A stretch of DNA of 64,000 bases, from assembly GCF_029626155.1 (NCBI RefSeq), contig NZ_JARUBL010000001.1, positions 2,108,001 through 2,172,000 of the forward strand, in the 5' to 3' direction. The notes under the pieces are model-generated. The model had not been told where the DNA came from. It did no database searches and worked only from the letters and a program-made list of their open reading frames with translations. The DNA is from Solwaraspora sp. WMMD1047. GTDB lineage: Bacteria > Actinomycetota > Actinomycetes > Mycobacteriales > Micromonosporaceae. The position numbers were made by a program, and so were the translations under genes. This document shows, in pieces, positions 33,794 through 40,708 of the stretch (the stretch's first letter is position 1; each line of letters starts with the position of its first letter).

Positions 33794-33910
33794 TCAAAGT
33801 GCGCCAGACCCGCCTGGTCGGACCAGGCCGGCGTCGTACGCGAAGACGATCACGGCCGCCCGGTCGCGGGCGCCGGGCTTGCTGAAAAGCGCGCCCACGT
33901 GGGTTGGAGG
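33794..33910 (-). pseudogene. Remnant of a LuxR/NarL-type response-regulator C-terminus
   Basis: On the minus strand this stretch reads THVGALFSKPGARDRAAVIV and then FAYDAGLVRPG before a TGA at 33794-33796. It is the last helix-turn-helix part of a NarL-family regulator (consensus THVxRLLxKLGARDRxxAVxxAYxxGLV). Upstream of about 33910 the similarity stops at once and no receiver domain is found. It is therefore a decayed fragment. It lies in the gap between vapC and the terminator of the LPXTG gene; the rest of that gap looks empty. Confidence 0.65.
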
Positions 33911-33980
33911 CGCCGCGCGCCATCAGCCGCAACCACACGGCGATCGTCGCCGGCATCGCCAAGACGGGACAGATCGTCAC

Positions 33981-34020
33981 CGCCAAGGCCCGGGGACGAG
34001 TCGGTCCCCGGGCCTTGGCG
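33981..34020 (-). terminator. 17-bp perfect hairpin terminator of the LPXTG-protein gene
   Basis: Arms 33981-33997 and 34004-34020 are exact reverse complements with a 6-base loop (GAGTCG), 9 bp downstream of the stop of the minus-strand surface-protein gene. The stem core GGCCCGGGGAC is the same as in the hairpin at 40325-40357. Confidence 0.85.
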
Positions 34021-34029
34021 TGCTCGCTG

Positions 34030-35616
34030 CTATTCGCTGACGATGACTATCCGGCGTCGCCTGGCGAGGAGGAACAGCGCCGCGCCGACCGCCACCACAC
34101 CACCGCCGACCGCGCCGACGAGCGCCGCGTTGACGCCGGTGATCGGGAGACCACCACCGCTGCCGCCGACCGTGACGACCAGCTTGACCTCGTCGTTGGC
34201 CGGGTTGGACTCGGCGTTTTCCCCGTACGGCCGGACCCGCAGGGTGCCGTCGTCACCCGGGGTGGAGACGATCCGGAGCTTGATCTTCTCCTGGACGCCC
34301 TGGTAGCCGGATGCCTTGGCCGGGAACTCGCCCTCGGTGCTGCAACTGACCACGGGCAGTTCCTCGACCGGGCGGCCGTCCTCGTCGTTGAAGTAGCACC
34401 ACGGCCCGTTCTCGTGATCACCGTCGTCGACGAACAGCGTGCCGGTCGGTGCCGTGAACGTCCAACCGGCGCTGCCGTCGGACGGACCGTTGTTGATCAC
34501 CGTGTACGGGATCTCGACGATGTCGCCGATGTTGCCGCTGACCGGCCCTGCGGTGACCGCGAAATCATGCTTGTTGGGTTTGGTCCAGACGGCGAATTCC
34601 GCCCAGTTGTTCTCGGTGTTGCCCTCCCGCCGGCTGGCCGCCCGGGTGGTCGGCGCCAGCCCGGCGACCGCCTCCGCGAACGTCTTGTCCGACGAGCCCT
34701 TCCGGGTCAGCCGCTGCGGCGCCCGTTCGGCCCTGAGGTCGTCGACGAGGCCGACCTGGACGCTTCCGCCCGTCTCCTCGGGGCCGCGCAGGTTCTTGCC
34801 GAACGCGACGTGGAAGAGCGACTCGCCGGACTCGTCGACGAAGACGAGCCCTTCGCCGACCCCGAGCGGGTCCAGGTCCGCAGGCGCCGGGCAGGTGACG
34901 ACGCTGGGGCCGTACACGTAACCGGGGGGATGCTCGCCCGGCCACCAGTCCCGGTACTCGCAGTCCGAGTACTGCTCGACGATGCCGCCGCCCGTGGGCA
35001 CCCAGATCTGCACGTACCAGTCGCCGGTGGGTGTGTCGCCGTCGTTGTAGATGCCGGCCACCACCGGACGCACGTCGCCGCCGCCGACGGGGTCGTCCGC
35101 GCTGTTGATGTCCTCGGCGAACGCGACCAGATCGGGGCCACTGGCGATGATCGTGACGTCCAGGTCACCGCTGCCGGTGTATTCGGCGCCGTCGGGACCG
35201 AACCCGCGAATCGTGCCCTTGACCGTCCCGGCCGGGCCCGGCGTGGACTGCTGCCTGCTGGTCAGCTCGAACGCCTGGAATGAGCTCGTCTGCTCCGCGG
35301 CCAGGACCGGAAAGTGGCACGTGACGATCTTGCCGTCGAGTTGGCAGTCGTCGACCCAGCGGGGCACGCTGATCTCGACGTCGCGCAGACCGCTGGCGTC
35401 GTACGTCGTCGTCACGTCACTGGCCGGCTCGTCGCCCCAGTTGTAGGCGTAGACCCCGAACTGCCGGCCGCCGTTGTCGACATCACCTGACATGTTGTAG
35501 GACATCGACAGCTGCGGTCCCGCGGCCAGCACGGGCGAGGGTATCGAAGCGCCGACGGACGCGGCGACGATAAGTGCGGCCGCGCCCGCCGCCAAGCGGA
35601 TCCTGAGAGAAGACAT
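34030..35616 (-). CDS. Cell-wall-anchored surface protein (LPXTG-type, sortase substrate)
   Basis: A 528-residue exported protein. It has a signal peptide (about residues 1-32, cleavage near LAAG), a long Asp/Gly-rich beta-sandwich body with repeat-like DUF11-type segments (for example PYTVINNGPSDGSAGWTF), and a C-terminal sorting signal: LPITG at 490-494, a hydrophobic segment, then RRRR. Sortase would cleave between Thr and Gly and link it to peptidoglycan. No sortase gene lies in this window. The ligand is unknown; an adhesive or structural surface role is inferred. Confidence 0.85.
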   Translation of the reverse strand: MSSLRIRLAAGAAALIVAASVGASIPSPVLAAGPQLSMSYNMSGDVDNGGRQFGVYAYNWGDEPASDVTTTYDASGLRDVEISVPRWVDDCQLDGKIVTCHFPVLAAEQTSSFQAFELTSRQQSTPGPAGTVKGTIRGFGPDGAEYTGSGDLDVTIIASGPDLVAFAEDINSADDPVGGGDVRPVVAGIYNDGDTPTGDWYVQIWVPTGGGIVEQYSDCEYRDWWPGEHPPGYVYGPSVVTCPAPADLDPLGVGEGLVFVDESGESLFHVAFGKNLRGPEETGGSVQVGLVDDLRAERAPQRLTRKGSSDKTFAEAVAGLAPTTRAASRREGNTENNWAEFAVWTKPNKHDFAVTAGPVSGNIGDIVEIPYTVINNGPSDGSAGWTFTAPTGTLFVDDGDHENGPWCYFNDEDGRPVEELPVVSCSTEGEFPAKASGYQGVQEKIKLRIVSTPGDDGTLRVRPYGENAESNPANDEVKLVVTVGGSGGGLPITGVNAALVGAVGGGVVAVGAALFLLARRRRIVIVSE

Positions 35617-35664
35617 GGGGGTGGAAGGTACCCGACCCTGCCTCGCCGCACTGTCCCGACCGGG

Positions 35665-35997
35665 TCAGGCGGCGTTGTTCTTCGTCGCCCAGTCACAGAT
35701 GGCCGCGAGTGGCTCCTGCAGCGTCTTGCCGAGGGCGGTCAACCCGTACTCGACGTGCTGTGGCGGTGTCTCCTTGATCACGCGTCGCTCCACCAACCCG
35801 TCGCGCTCCATGTCGCGCAGCGTCTCGGTCAGGACCTTCTGGGTGATCCCAGCGACGCGTCGACGTAACTCGGCGTGCCGCTGGGGGCCGGCGAGCAGCG
35901 CGTAGATGAGCAGGACCCGCCATTTCGAGGCGAGCCGCTCCAGCGCCTGCCGCGTCGTGCAGCTCTCTTCGAGCACATCCGGAACGACAAGCGACAT
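35665..35997 (-). CDS. HxlR-family transcriptional regulator
   Basis: A 110-residue winged-helix regulator: CTTRQALERLASKWRVLLIYALLAGPQRHAELRRRVAGITQKVLTETLRDMERDGLVERR, then TPPQHVEYGLTALGKTLQEPL, the complete HxlR fold including the conserved N-terminal Cys (in ESCTTRQAL), which in relatives senses aldehydes or oxidants. The ATG at 35997 follows GGGAG. It is divergent from an alpha/beta-hydrolase gene, the usual arrangement for HxlR and its target. Confidence 0.9.
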   Translation of the reverse strand: MSLVVPDVLEESCTTRQALERLASKWRVLLIYALLAGPQRHAELRRRVAGITQKVLTETLRDMERDGLVERRVIKETPPQHVEYGLTALGKTLQEPLAAICDWATKNNAA

Positions 35998-36042
35998 GAG
36001 CAACTCCCGAGGATCGGACGGCGCCGCTCGAGCTCGTCGAAG

Positions 36043-36058
36043 GGCACCGCAAAGTGCC
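36043..36058. promoter_or_regulatory. Possible HxlR operator
   Basis: GGCAC-CGCAAA-GTGCC, a perfect 5-bp inverted repeat that can be lengthened on both sides with one bulge, lies in the divergent gap between the HxlR gene and the hydrolase gene. Its location fits a regulator site but the sequence alone is weak evidence. Confidence 0.3.
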
Positions 36059-36127
36059 TTCTGTCCGGCAAGCGCCGGGCGCCCTAGCGTCGAGCCAACA
36101 GTAGACGCCGAAGGGAACACCACCGAC

Positions 36128-36181
36128 ATGTCCGAGTACCACATCCATACGTACGCCGCCGCCGAGGCGGTGGTGGCGTGA
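36128..36181 (+). CDS. 17-codon leader frame overlapping the hydrolase start
   Basis: An ATG at 36128 with a GAAGGGA site opens a frame of 17 codons (MSEYHIHTYAAAEAVVA) whose TGA overlaps the hydrolase GTG as GTGA. It could be a leader peptide that couples translation, or the surviving N-terminus of a gene that was once upstream of the hydrolase. Confidence 0.35.
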   Translation: MSEYHIHTYAAAEAVVA

Positions 36182-37044
36182 GCACCGAGCGCGTCACGTT
36201 CGACGCCGACGGCGTCACGCTTGTCGGAAACCTGGCCCTGGCCCCCGATGGCGCGCCCGCCGTGGTGCTCACCGGGCCGTTCACCGGCGTCAAGGAGCAG
36301 GTCGTCGGCACCTACGCCGCCCGGCTCCACGAGCGCGGCCTGACCACGCTCGCCTTCGACCACCGCGGCTTCGGTGAGAGCGGCGGGCGCCGCGCGCACG
36401 AGGACAGCCAGGGCAAACTGGCCGACCTGCGCGCGGCGGTAGGCATGCTCACCGCCCACCCGGCGGTGGACCCCGCCCGGGTGGCCGCGGTCGGGATCTG
36501 CCTCGGCGGCGGCTACGCGGTGCGCGCCGCCGCCGCCGATCCGAGGATCCGCGCGGTGGTGGGCATCGCGGGTGCCTACAACAGCCCGGTCCGCTTCTGC
36601 GCGAGCGACGCCGACGGCTACCGCCGGGCGCTCACCTCCTTCATCGAGCGGTACGACGATGAACTGCCGGCGGTCGCCCCCGACGGCGGTACGGCAGCGA
36701 TGGGCGGCGACGAACCCTTCGACTACTACGGCACCCCACGATCCGCGGCCGCGCACTGGGAGAACCGGGTCACCTACGGCTCGCTGCACGCGCTCATGAC
36801 CTTCGACGCCCTGGCCGCGGCGCCGCTGCTCGTCGCCACCCCGCTGCTTGTCGTCCACGGCCGGCGGGATGACTACTGCGCACCGGACCTCGCCGAGGCG
36901 CTTCACGCCGAGGTGCCAGGACCGAAGGAGATCTGCTGGCTCGACGCCGAACGGCACATCGACCTCTACGACGTGGAACCGTACGTCAGCCGAGCCGCCG
37001 ACGCGACCGCGACCTTCCTGCACCGTCACCTCGGCTCGCGTTGA
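36178..37044 (+). CDS. Alpha/beta hydrolase with Cys at the nucleophile elbow
   Basis: A 288-residue alpha/beta hydrolase. FDHRGFGESGG is the oxyanion-strand region. The elbow reads GICLGGGYA, so the nucleophile is Cys rather than Ser, as in dienelactone hydrolases. Asp in VVHGRRDDY and His in DAERHIDLYD complete a triad. Thiol nucleophiles suit lactones or reactive carbonyl substrates, which agrees with control by the divergent HxlR regulator. It begins with GTG at 36178. Substrate unknown. Confidence 0.8.
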   Translation: MSTERVTFDADGVTLVGNLALAPDGAPAVVLTGPFTGVKEQVVGTYAARLHERGLTTLAFDHRGFGESGGRRAHEDSQGKLADLRAAVGMLTAHPAVDPARVAAVGICLGGGYAVRAAAADPRIRAVVGIAGAYNSPVRFCASDADGYRRALTSFIERYDDELPAVAPDGGTAAMGGDEPFDYYGTPRSAAAHWENRVTYGSLHALMTFDALAAAPLLVATPLLVVHGRRDDYCAPDLAEALHAEVPGPKEICWLDAERHIDLYDVEPYVSRAADATATFLHRHLGSR

Positions 37045-37063
37045 CGCGTCGTACCCTTGCAAC

Positions 37064-37279
37064 GTGATCTTCCGGGAAGCGGTGCGCGCCGACCTGCCTG
37101 CGATCGTGGCGCTCCTCGCTGATGACGTGCTGGGCAAGTGGGTGATAGCGCAGGCGCGTCGGCGCGGCTGCGGACTGGTCCAACTCACCACCGACAAGTC
37201 CCGAGTGGACGCACACCGCTTCTACGAGCGGCTCGGATTCGTCGCCAGTCATGAAGGAATGAAACTGCCGCTGCCATGA
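37064..37279 (+). pseudogene. GNAT acetyltransferase with internal in-frame deletion
   Basis: The 71 codons encode the start of a GNAT protein (FREAVRADLPAIVALLADD) joined directly to its last third (GCGLVQLTTDKSRVDAHRFYERLGFVASHEGMKL). The central part with the acetyl-CoA-binding loop, about 70-80 residues in full-length relatives, is missing, while the frame stays open. The product cannot bind acetyl-CoA in the usual way, so I call it a deletion pseudogene. It lies 19 bp after the hydrolase gene. Confidence 0.75.
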
Positions 37280-37301
37280 AGCGAGATGTCCAGCCCAACA
37301 C

Positions 37302-37811
37302 TCACAGGTCGCGTACGTAGAGTCGCATGGTGACCGGGGTGCTCCCGTGCCGGTCTTCAGCGCCGGATACGACGTCGTGGACGTAGGTGAAGCCACTCTT
37401 CTCGGCCACCCGGACGGACGCATGATTGTCCGCGACGACCCGGATGGCGGCCCGCCTACCGATCCGGTGCGCGTGCAGGTACTCGCAGATGAGGCGGACG
37501 GCTTCCCCCGCGACACCACGCCCGCGAGCCCACGGGTGGACGGCGTAGCTGATGTTGACATCTCCGGGTTCGAGGCCATCGCCGACCTCGGGATCACAGT
37601 CGACGTACCCGGCGAGACGACCATCGAGGCACACTCCGAAGCCCCGCTTGCCGAACCCAGCCCGAGCATTTTCGGCAAGCCTGTGGAAATGGGCGGTCGT
37701 CGAGCCGACGGTGCCGTAACCTCCGGTCAGCCAGCGAACCGTGTGTTCGTCCTCGCCGGCGTTGTGGGCCTCGACATCCTCGTCCGTCAGCGCGCGCAGC
37801 GTGACCCTCAT
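37302..37811 (-). CDS. GNAT-family N-acetyltransferase (RimJ/RimL type)
   Basis: A 169-residue GNAT. VTLRALTDEDVEAHNAGEDEHTVRWL is the first strand and helix, ISYAVHPWARGRGVAGEAVRLICEYL carries the acetyl-CoA loop, and AIRVVADNHASVRVAEKSGFTYV is the last conserved helix/strand. RimJ/RimL-like enzymes acetylate protein N-termini or small amines. It is intact, in contrast to the broken GNAT just before it, and is convergent with it. Confidence 0.82.
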   Translation of the reverse strand: MRVTLRALTDEDVEAHNAGEDEHTVRWLTGGYGTVGSTTAHFHRLAENARAGFGKRGFGVCLDGRLAGYVDCDPEVGDGLEPGDVNISYAVHPWARGRGVAGEAVRLICEYLHAHRIGRRAAIRVVADNHASVRVAEKSGFTYVHDVVSGAEDRHGSTPVTMRLYVRDL

Positions 37812-37920
37812 ACGACAGACCTTAGGGAACGCGCCGCAGCGAACGGCAGTGATTTGCGGGCCGCCCTCTCGCCAGCGGTCAGCTGGCTGGTTGCGAACCA
37901 GAGATCCTGGAGGACCCATG

Positions 37921-38343
37921 ATGTCCGATGACGAGCAGTTCCTCCGCCGGGCGGTGGAGATCGCGAACCGGGCCGGGGCGTCCGGCGAACGGCCGTTCGG
38001 CTCGCTGCTGGTCGGCCCGGACGGCGTCGTCCTGATCGAGGACCACAACACGGTGGTCTCCGACTCGGACATCACCGCCCATCCGGAGCTGAAGCTGGCC
38101 CGCTGGGCCGCCCGGGAACTCGCCCCCGAGGTGGCCGCCGCGACCACCATGTTCACCAGTTGCGAACCCTGCCCGATGTGCGCGACCGCGATCGCCCGGT
38201 CCGGCCTCGGCCGGGTGGTGTACGCCCTGTCGGCCGAACAGTTCGAGGAGGTCAAGCCGCCCACCCCGGCACTTCCGCCGGTGCGGTACGAGGGACCGGC
38301 GCTCTTCGACGAGGCCCGCCGGCCGATCGACAACTACTACTAG
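37921..38343 (+). CDS. Nucleoside/cytidine-type deaminase
   Basis: A 140-residue zinc deaminase of the CDA superfamily: HPELKLARWA supplies the zinc His and catalytic Glu, and TSCEPCPMCATAI the two zinc Cys (PCxxC). The size fits the guanine/tRNA-adenosine/nucleoside deaminase group. Since a His-Pro-Glu replaces the more common HAE, the substrate group is open. I chose the second of two adjacent ATG codons because of spacing to GGAGG. Upstream it faces the divergent GNAT gene. Confidence 0.82.
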   Translation: MSDDEQFLRRAVEIANRAGASGERPFGSLLVGPDGVVLIEDHNTVVSDSDITAHPELKLARWAARELAPEVAAATTMFTSCEPCPMCATAIARSGLGRVVYALSAEQFEEVKPPTPALPPVRYEGPALFDEARRPIDNYY

Positions 38344-38540
38344 GGCACCCGGCACCGCAGCGCGTCGATGCTCCGCCGGCACGCCCTGTCCGGCAACCGT
38401 CACCCGGGCGGCTCCAGATCCGCGACCACTCCGAAGTGATCGCTGGCCCGGATCCGCCCACGTTCCCGCTCGCCATCCCGCCCCAAGCCGGAGCGGACGG
38501 GTGCGGCCGGTCCCGCCGGTGCTGTGATGGGATACGCCGC

Positions 38541-39536
38541 ATGGTCGAATCGCGTGCGCCGGTGCTGGAGATGCTGTGGGAGGCACAGGACCCCCACGAA
38601 GTGCTCGACGGAAGGTTCGGCTTCAGCGACGCGGAGTCTGCCGGCCGCTGGGTGATCGCCGTGCTGGACGAGTTCTGGGACGTTCGGGCGGACGCCTGCG
38701 AGCGGATCGTGATGAGCGCGGGCAACGCGCTGGCGTGGGTGGCCACGCCGTCCGGCCGGCTGCTCGTGAAGTGGTCGGTGCTGCCCTGGCGCTTTCCGCT
38801 GCTGGCGCAGACGGCGTGTCTCACGAGCTGGCTGCACGGCCAAGGGCTGCCCGTTTCCGCGCAGGTTCCCGCGCGGGACGGTCGCCTTCAGGTCGAGGTC
38901 GGCGGTGTCTCGATCGGCGTGCAGCGCGAGATCGTCGGCGACCTGCTCGACACCGCCGATCTCCGCCAGGTCCGGGCGGCCGGTGTGGTGCTGGCCCGGC
39001 TGCAGGGCGCGCTGAGGGCGTACCCGGACGCCGAACGGATTCCGGCCCACGACGCCGCGGCTGCGCCGCTGCCGGCCCGGGTCACCGACTGGCTCGACTC
39101 CCAAGCCGATCACCTGCCGGAGGCGGCCCGCACCACGCTGCGCGTACTGGTCGCCGACGCGCCGGCCGGCCGGGTCCCGCCGCAACTCGTCCACTTCGAC
39201 TTCCGCTCCGCCAACGTCCTGTGTGCTGGCGGCGAGGTCGCCGCGGTCATCGACTTCGAGGAAGCCCGGCACGACCACCCGCTCGTCGAGCTGGCCCGTG
39301 CGGCGGTCCTGCTCGGCACCCGGTACCACGACTGGGGGCCGGTCCCGGCCGGGGTACGCGCGGAGTTCCTCGCCGGCTACCAGTCCGTCCGCCCGCTGAC
39401 TTCGGCCGAATCGAGGTGGCTGGACATCCTGCTGCGCTGGCAGGCGCTGGCGATGGTGCCCCGTGGCGACGACCCGACCGGATGGGGACCATCGGCGCTG
39501 AGCCTGCTGCCCCGGGACCAGCGGGCTGCCGGATAG
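38541..39536 (+). CDS. Aminoglycoside phosphotransferase (APH)-family kinase
   Basis: A 331-residue protein-kinase-like small-molecule kinase. HFDFRSANVL (His218, Asp220, Asn225) is the catalytic loop, and AAVIDFEEARHDHPLVELARA holds the metal-binding Asp. The N-lobe has LAWVATPSGRLLVKWSV with the ATP-binding Lys. Members phosphorylate aminoglycosides, macrolides, choline, homoserine or fructosamines; the target here is unknown. The 197 bp before it hold no gene I recognise. Confidence 0.8.
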   Translation: MVESRAPVLEMLWEAQDPHEVLDGRFGFSDAESAGRWVIAVLDEFWDVRADACERIVMSAGNALAWVATPSGRLLVKWSVLPWRFPLLAQTACLTSWLHGQGLPVSAQVPARDGRLQVEVGGVSIGVQREIVGDLLDTADLRQVRAAGVVLARLQGALRAYPDAERIPAHDAAAAPLPARVTDWLDSQADHLPEAARTTLRVLVADAPAGRVPPQLVHFDFRSANVLCAGGEVAAVIDFEEARHDHPLVELARAAVLLGTRYHDWGPVPAGVRAEFLAGYQSVRPLTSAESRWLDILLRWQALAMVPRGDDPTGWGPSALSLLPRDQRAAG

Positions 39537-39563
39537 GCGAAATGCGTTGACGCCGCCGACAGG

Positions 39564-40280
39564 ATGGTGGCTGTGAACCGGTTGCCGCAGCCAGCATTGT
39601 CGGGCCATGCCGACCCTGAGGGCGAGGCCCCGTGGTGTATGCAGCTCGTCATCAGGTTGGACCGCGCCGCGCCACCCGGACACACCCCGGTGTGCGAGGC
39701 GGCGGCGCGGGCGGTCGTGCGGCTGGTGGCGGACGAGCGGTGCCGGCCGGGCGGGTCGTGGGGTGGCGAGGTCACGCGGTGGCTGGCCGGCCGGATCCGG
39801 AAGCATGCCCGCCGGGCCAAGGGCGCGGCGTGGGAGCGGGTGCAGGAGCTGCCGGGTGTGACGGTGAACCATGCCGGTGCCCAGGTCCGCGCGGTGGTCC
39901 CGACCTCGCTGGACGCGGTGCCCCACCAGCTCGCCAAGCTTCAGCTGCAGGGGCTCGACCTGGCCGATGAGCCCACGGCCCGACATTCGGCGATCGACGC
40001 GGAGCCGGCCGGTCCGGTCGTGGTGTCGATCACGCCGGAGCCGGTGCTGTCGACGGGCAAGGCGGCCGCGGCGGCCGGGCACGCGGCACAGATCGCCTGG
40101 ATGACGATGCCGGATGACCGGCGAGCCGTCTGGGCCGCCGCCGGTTTCGCCGTCCGGGTGGAGCATCCGGCGGCGGAGCGTTGGCGGTCGCTGCGGGCAC
40201 GGGCGCAGGTGACGGTCACCGATGCCGGCCTGACGGATGTGCAGCCGGGGACGGTGACGGCGCTGGCGCGCTGGTCGTAG
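39564..40280 (+). CDS. Peptidyl-tRNA hydrolase 2 (Pth2)-type protein
   Basis: A 238-residue protein whose C-terminal 90 residues show the PTH2 pattern LSTGKAAAAAGHAAQIAW (Lys and His of the active site), followed by a helix and AGFAVRVE. The first 130 residues, beginning QLVIRLDRAAPPGHTPVCEAAARAV, form a second related half with a weaker active-site match, so the protein may be a tandem duplication of the fold. Pth2 releases peptides from peptidyl-tRNA in archaea and eukaryotes; bacteria normally use Pth1. The gene is convergent with the tRNA-mimic RNA pair and shares its terminator hairpin. Confidence 0.78.
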   Translation: MVAVNRLPQPALSGHADPEGEAPWCMQLVIRLDRAAPPGHTPVCEAAARAVVRLVADERCRPGGSWGGEVTRWLAGRIRKHARRAKGAAWERVQELPGVTVNHAGAQVRAVVPTSLDAVPHQLAKLQLQGLDLADEPTARHSAIDAEPAGPVVVSITPEPVLSTGKAAAAAGHAAQIAWMTMPDDRRAVWAAAGFAVRVEHPAAERWRSLRARAQVTVTDAGLTDVQPGTVTALARWS

Positions 40281-40324
40281 AACCCGGCGGGGCCGCGCGG
40301 TTGTTGGCAGGCCCACGAGATGGC

Positions 40325-40357
40325 GAGGCCCGGGGACATGTCCAGTCCCCGGGCCTC
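40325..40357. terminator. 13-bp perfect hairpin, shared terminator of the Pth2 gene and the RNA pair
   Basis: Arms 40325-40337 and 40345-40357 are exact reverse complements with a 7-base loop. It lies 44 bp after the Pth2 stop on the plus strand and about 20 bp after the presumed 3' end of the second tRNA-mimic RNA on the minus strand, so it can end both transcripts. Confidence 0.8.
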
Positions 40358-40377
40358 CGGGTACCACCGAATTGCAC

Positions 40378-40514
40378 ACACCGGCACGTTTAAGGGCGCG
40401 GATCATTCGTCAGGACGTCGGGTTTTTCCATTAAACTACCGCCGCATGGTGGAGCGGCGAGCTGGACTTGAACCAGCATCCGGCGTCATCGTCCGGTCCC
40501 GTTCGACCCGGTGT
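40378..40514 (-). ncRNA. tRNA-mimic RNA 2 (YrlA-type bacterial Y RNA)
   Basis: About 137 nt. Read 5' to 3' on the minus strand: strand ACACCGG (40514-40508), a G-rich strand, GACG (40487-40484), 5-nt variable loop, T-arm GCTGG-TTCAAGT-CCAGC (40477-40461), acceptor strand TCGCCGC (40460-40454), 8-nt loop, partner strand GCGGCGG (40445-40439), TA, D-arm GTTT-AATGGAA-AAAC (40436-40422), CGTC (40417-40414, pairs with GACG), and finally CCGGTGT (40384-40378), which pairs with the first strand over 7 bp. The halves of a tRNA are thus in swapped order, with the acceptor end closed and the true ends at the base of the anticodon-position stem, as in YrlA RNAs. These bind Ro60 in known cases. Confidence 0.72.
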
Positions 40515-40526
40515 TCGATGGTGAAT

Positions 40527-40660
40527 GCTGAGGTTGGAGCGAGAATCTGAGCTTGATCGTGGCTGCCTCTGCCAGTTGGGCTACCCCGGCCCGGGTGCCG
40601 GGGGCGGGGATCGAACCCGCACTGGGACCACGTTTCGTCAGCTTCGGCTTCAGCCTCAAC
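40527..40660 (-). ncRNA. tRNA-mimic RNA 1 (YrlA-type bacterial Y RNA)
   Basis: About 134 nt. 5' to 3' on the minus strand: GTTGAGG (40660-40654); GAAGCTGA (40645-40638); CGAAA; CGTGG (40632-40628); T-arm GCGGG-TTCGATC-CCCGC (40620-40604); acceptor strand CCCCGGC (40603-40597); 6-nt closing loop; GCCGGGG (40590-40584), pairing 7 of 7; TA; D-arm with GCC/GGC stem and GG in the loop (40581-40565); CCACG (40562-40558), pairing with CGTGG; TCAGATTC (40550-40543), pairing 7 of 8 with GAAGCTGA; CCTCAGC (40533-40527), pairing with the first strand. The plan and length match RNA 2, from which it is separated by 12 nt. No free CCA end exists, so it cannot be charged as drawn. Confidence 0.75.
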
Positions 40661-40662
40661 TT

Positions 40663-40696
40663 TGCGCACGAGGCGCACCCCCGCGCTCCACGGGGG
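40663..40696 (-). terminator. Two hairpins between the DUF7873 gene and RNA 1
   Basis: CCCCCG/CGGGGG with a 7-base loop (40696-40678) starts 12 bp after the stop codon at 40709. TGCGC/GCGCA with a 5-base loop follows at 40677-40663, ending 2 bp before the first stem of RNA 1. Neither has a T-run. They may attenuate transcription between the mRNA and the RNAs or mark a processing site. Confidence 0.6.
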
Positions 40697-40708
40697 AACT
40701 CGTGACGG

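Noticed and set aside
40378-40660. Two circularly permuted but functional tRNA genes (possible anticodons of Leu or Val type)
   Set aside because: The swapped halves can be joined into tRNAs on paper, but the joint in the anticodon loop is ambiguous, RNA 1 has no CCA, and the outer strands pair into a long basal helix as in YrlA RNAs. Bacteria are not known to have the needed splicing motif, so tRNA mimics explain more.
40527-40696. tmRNA with an Ala/Glu-rich tag
   Set aside because: The stretch before RNA 1 reads AEAEAD in one minus-strand frame, but there is no tmRNA acceptor pairing across a long RNA, no pseudoknot series and no tag ending in ALAA.
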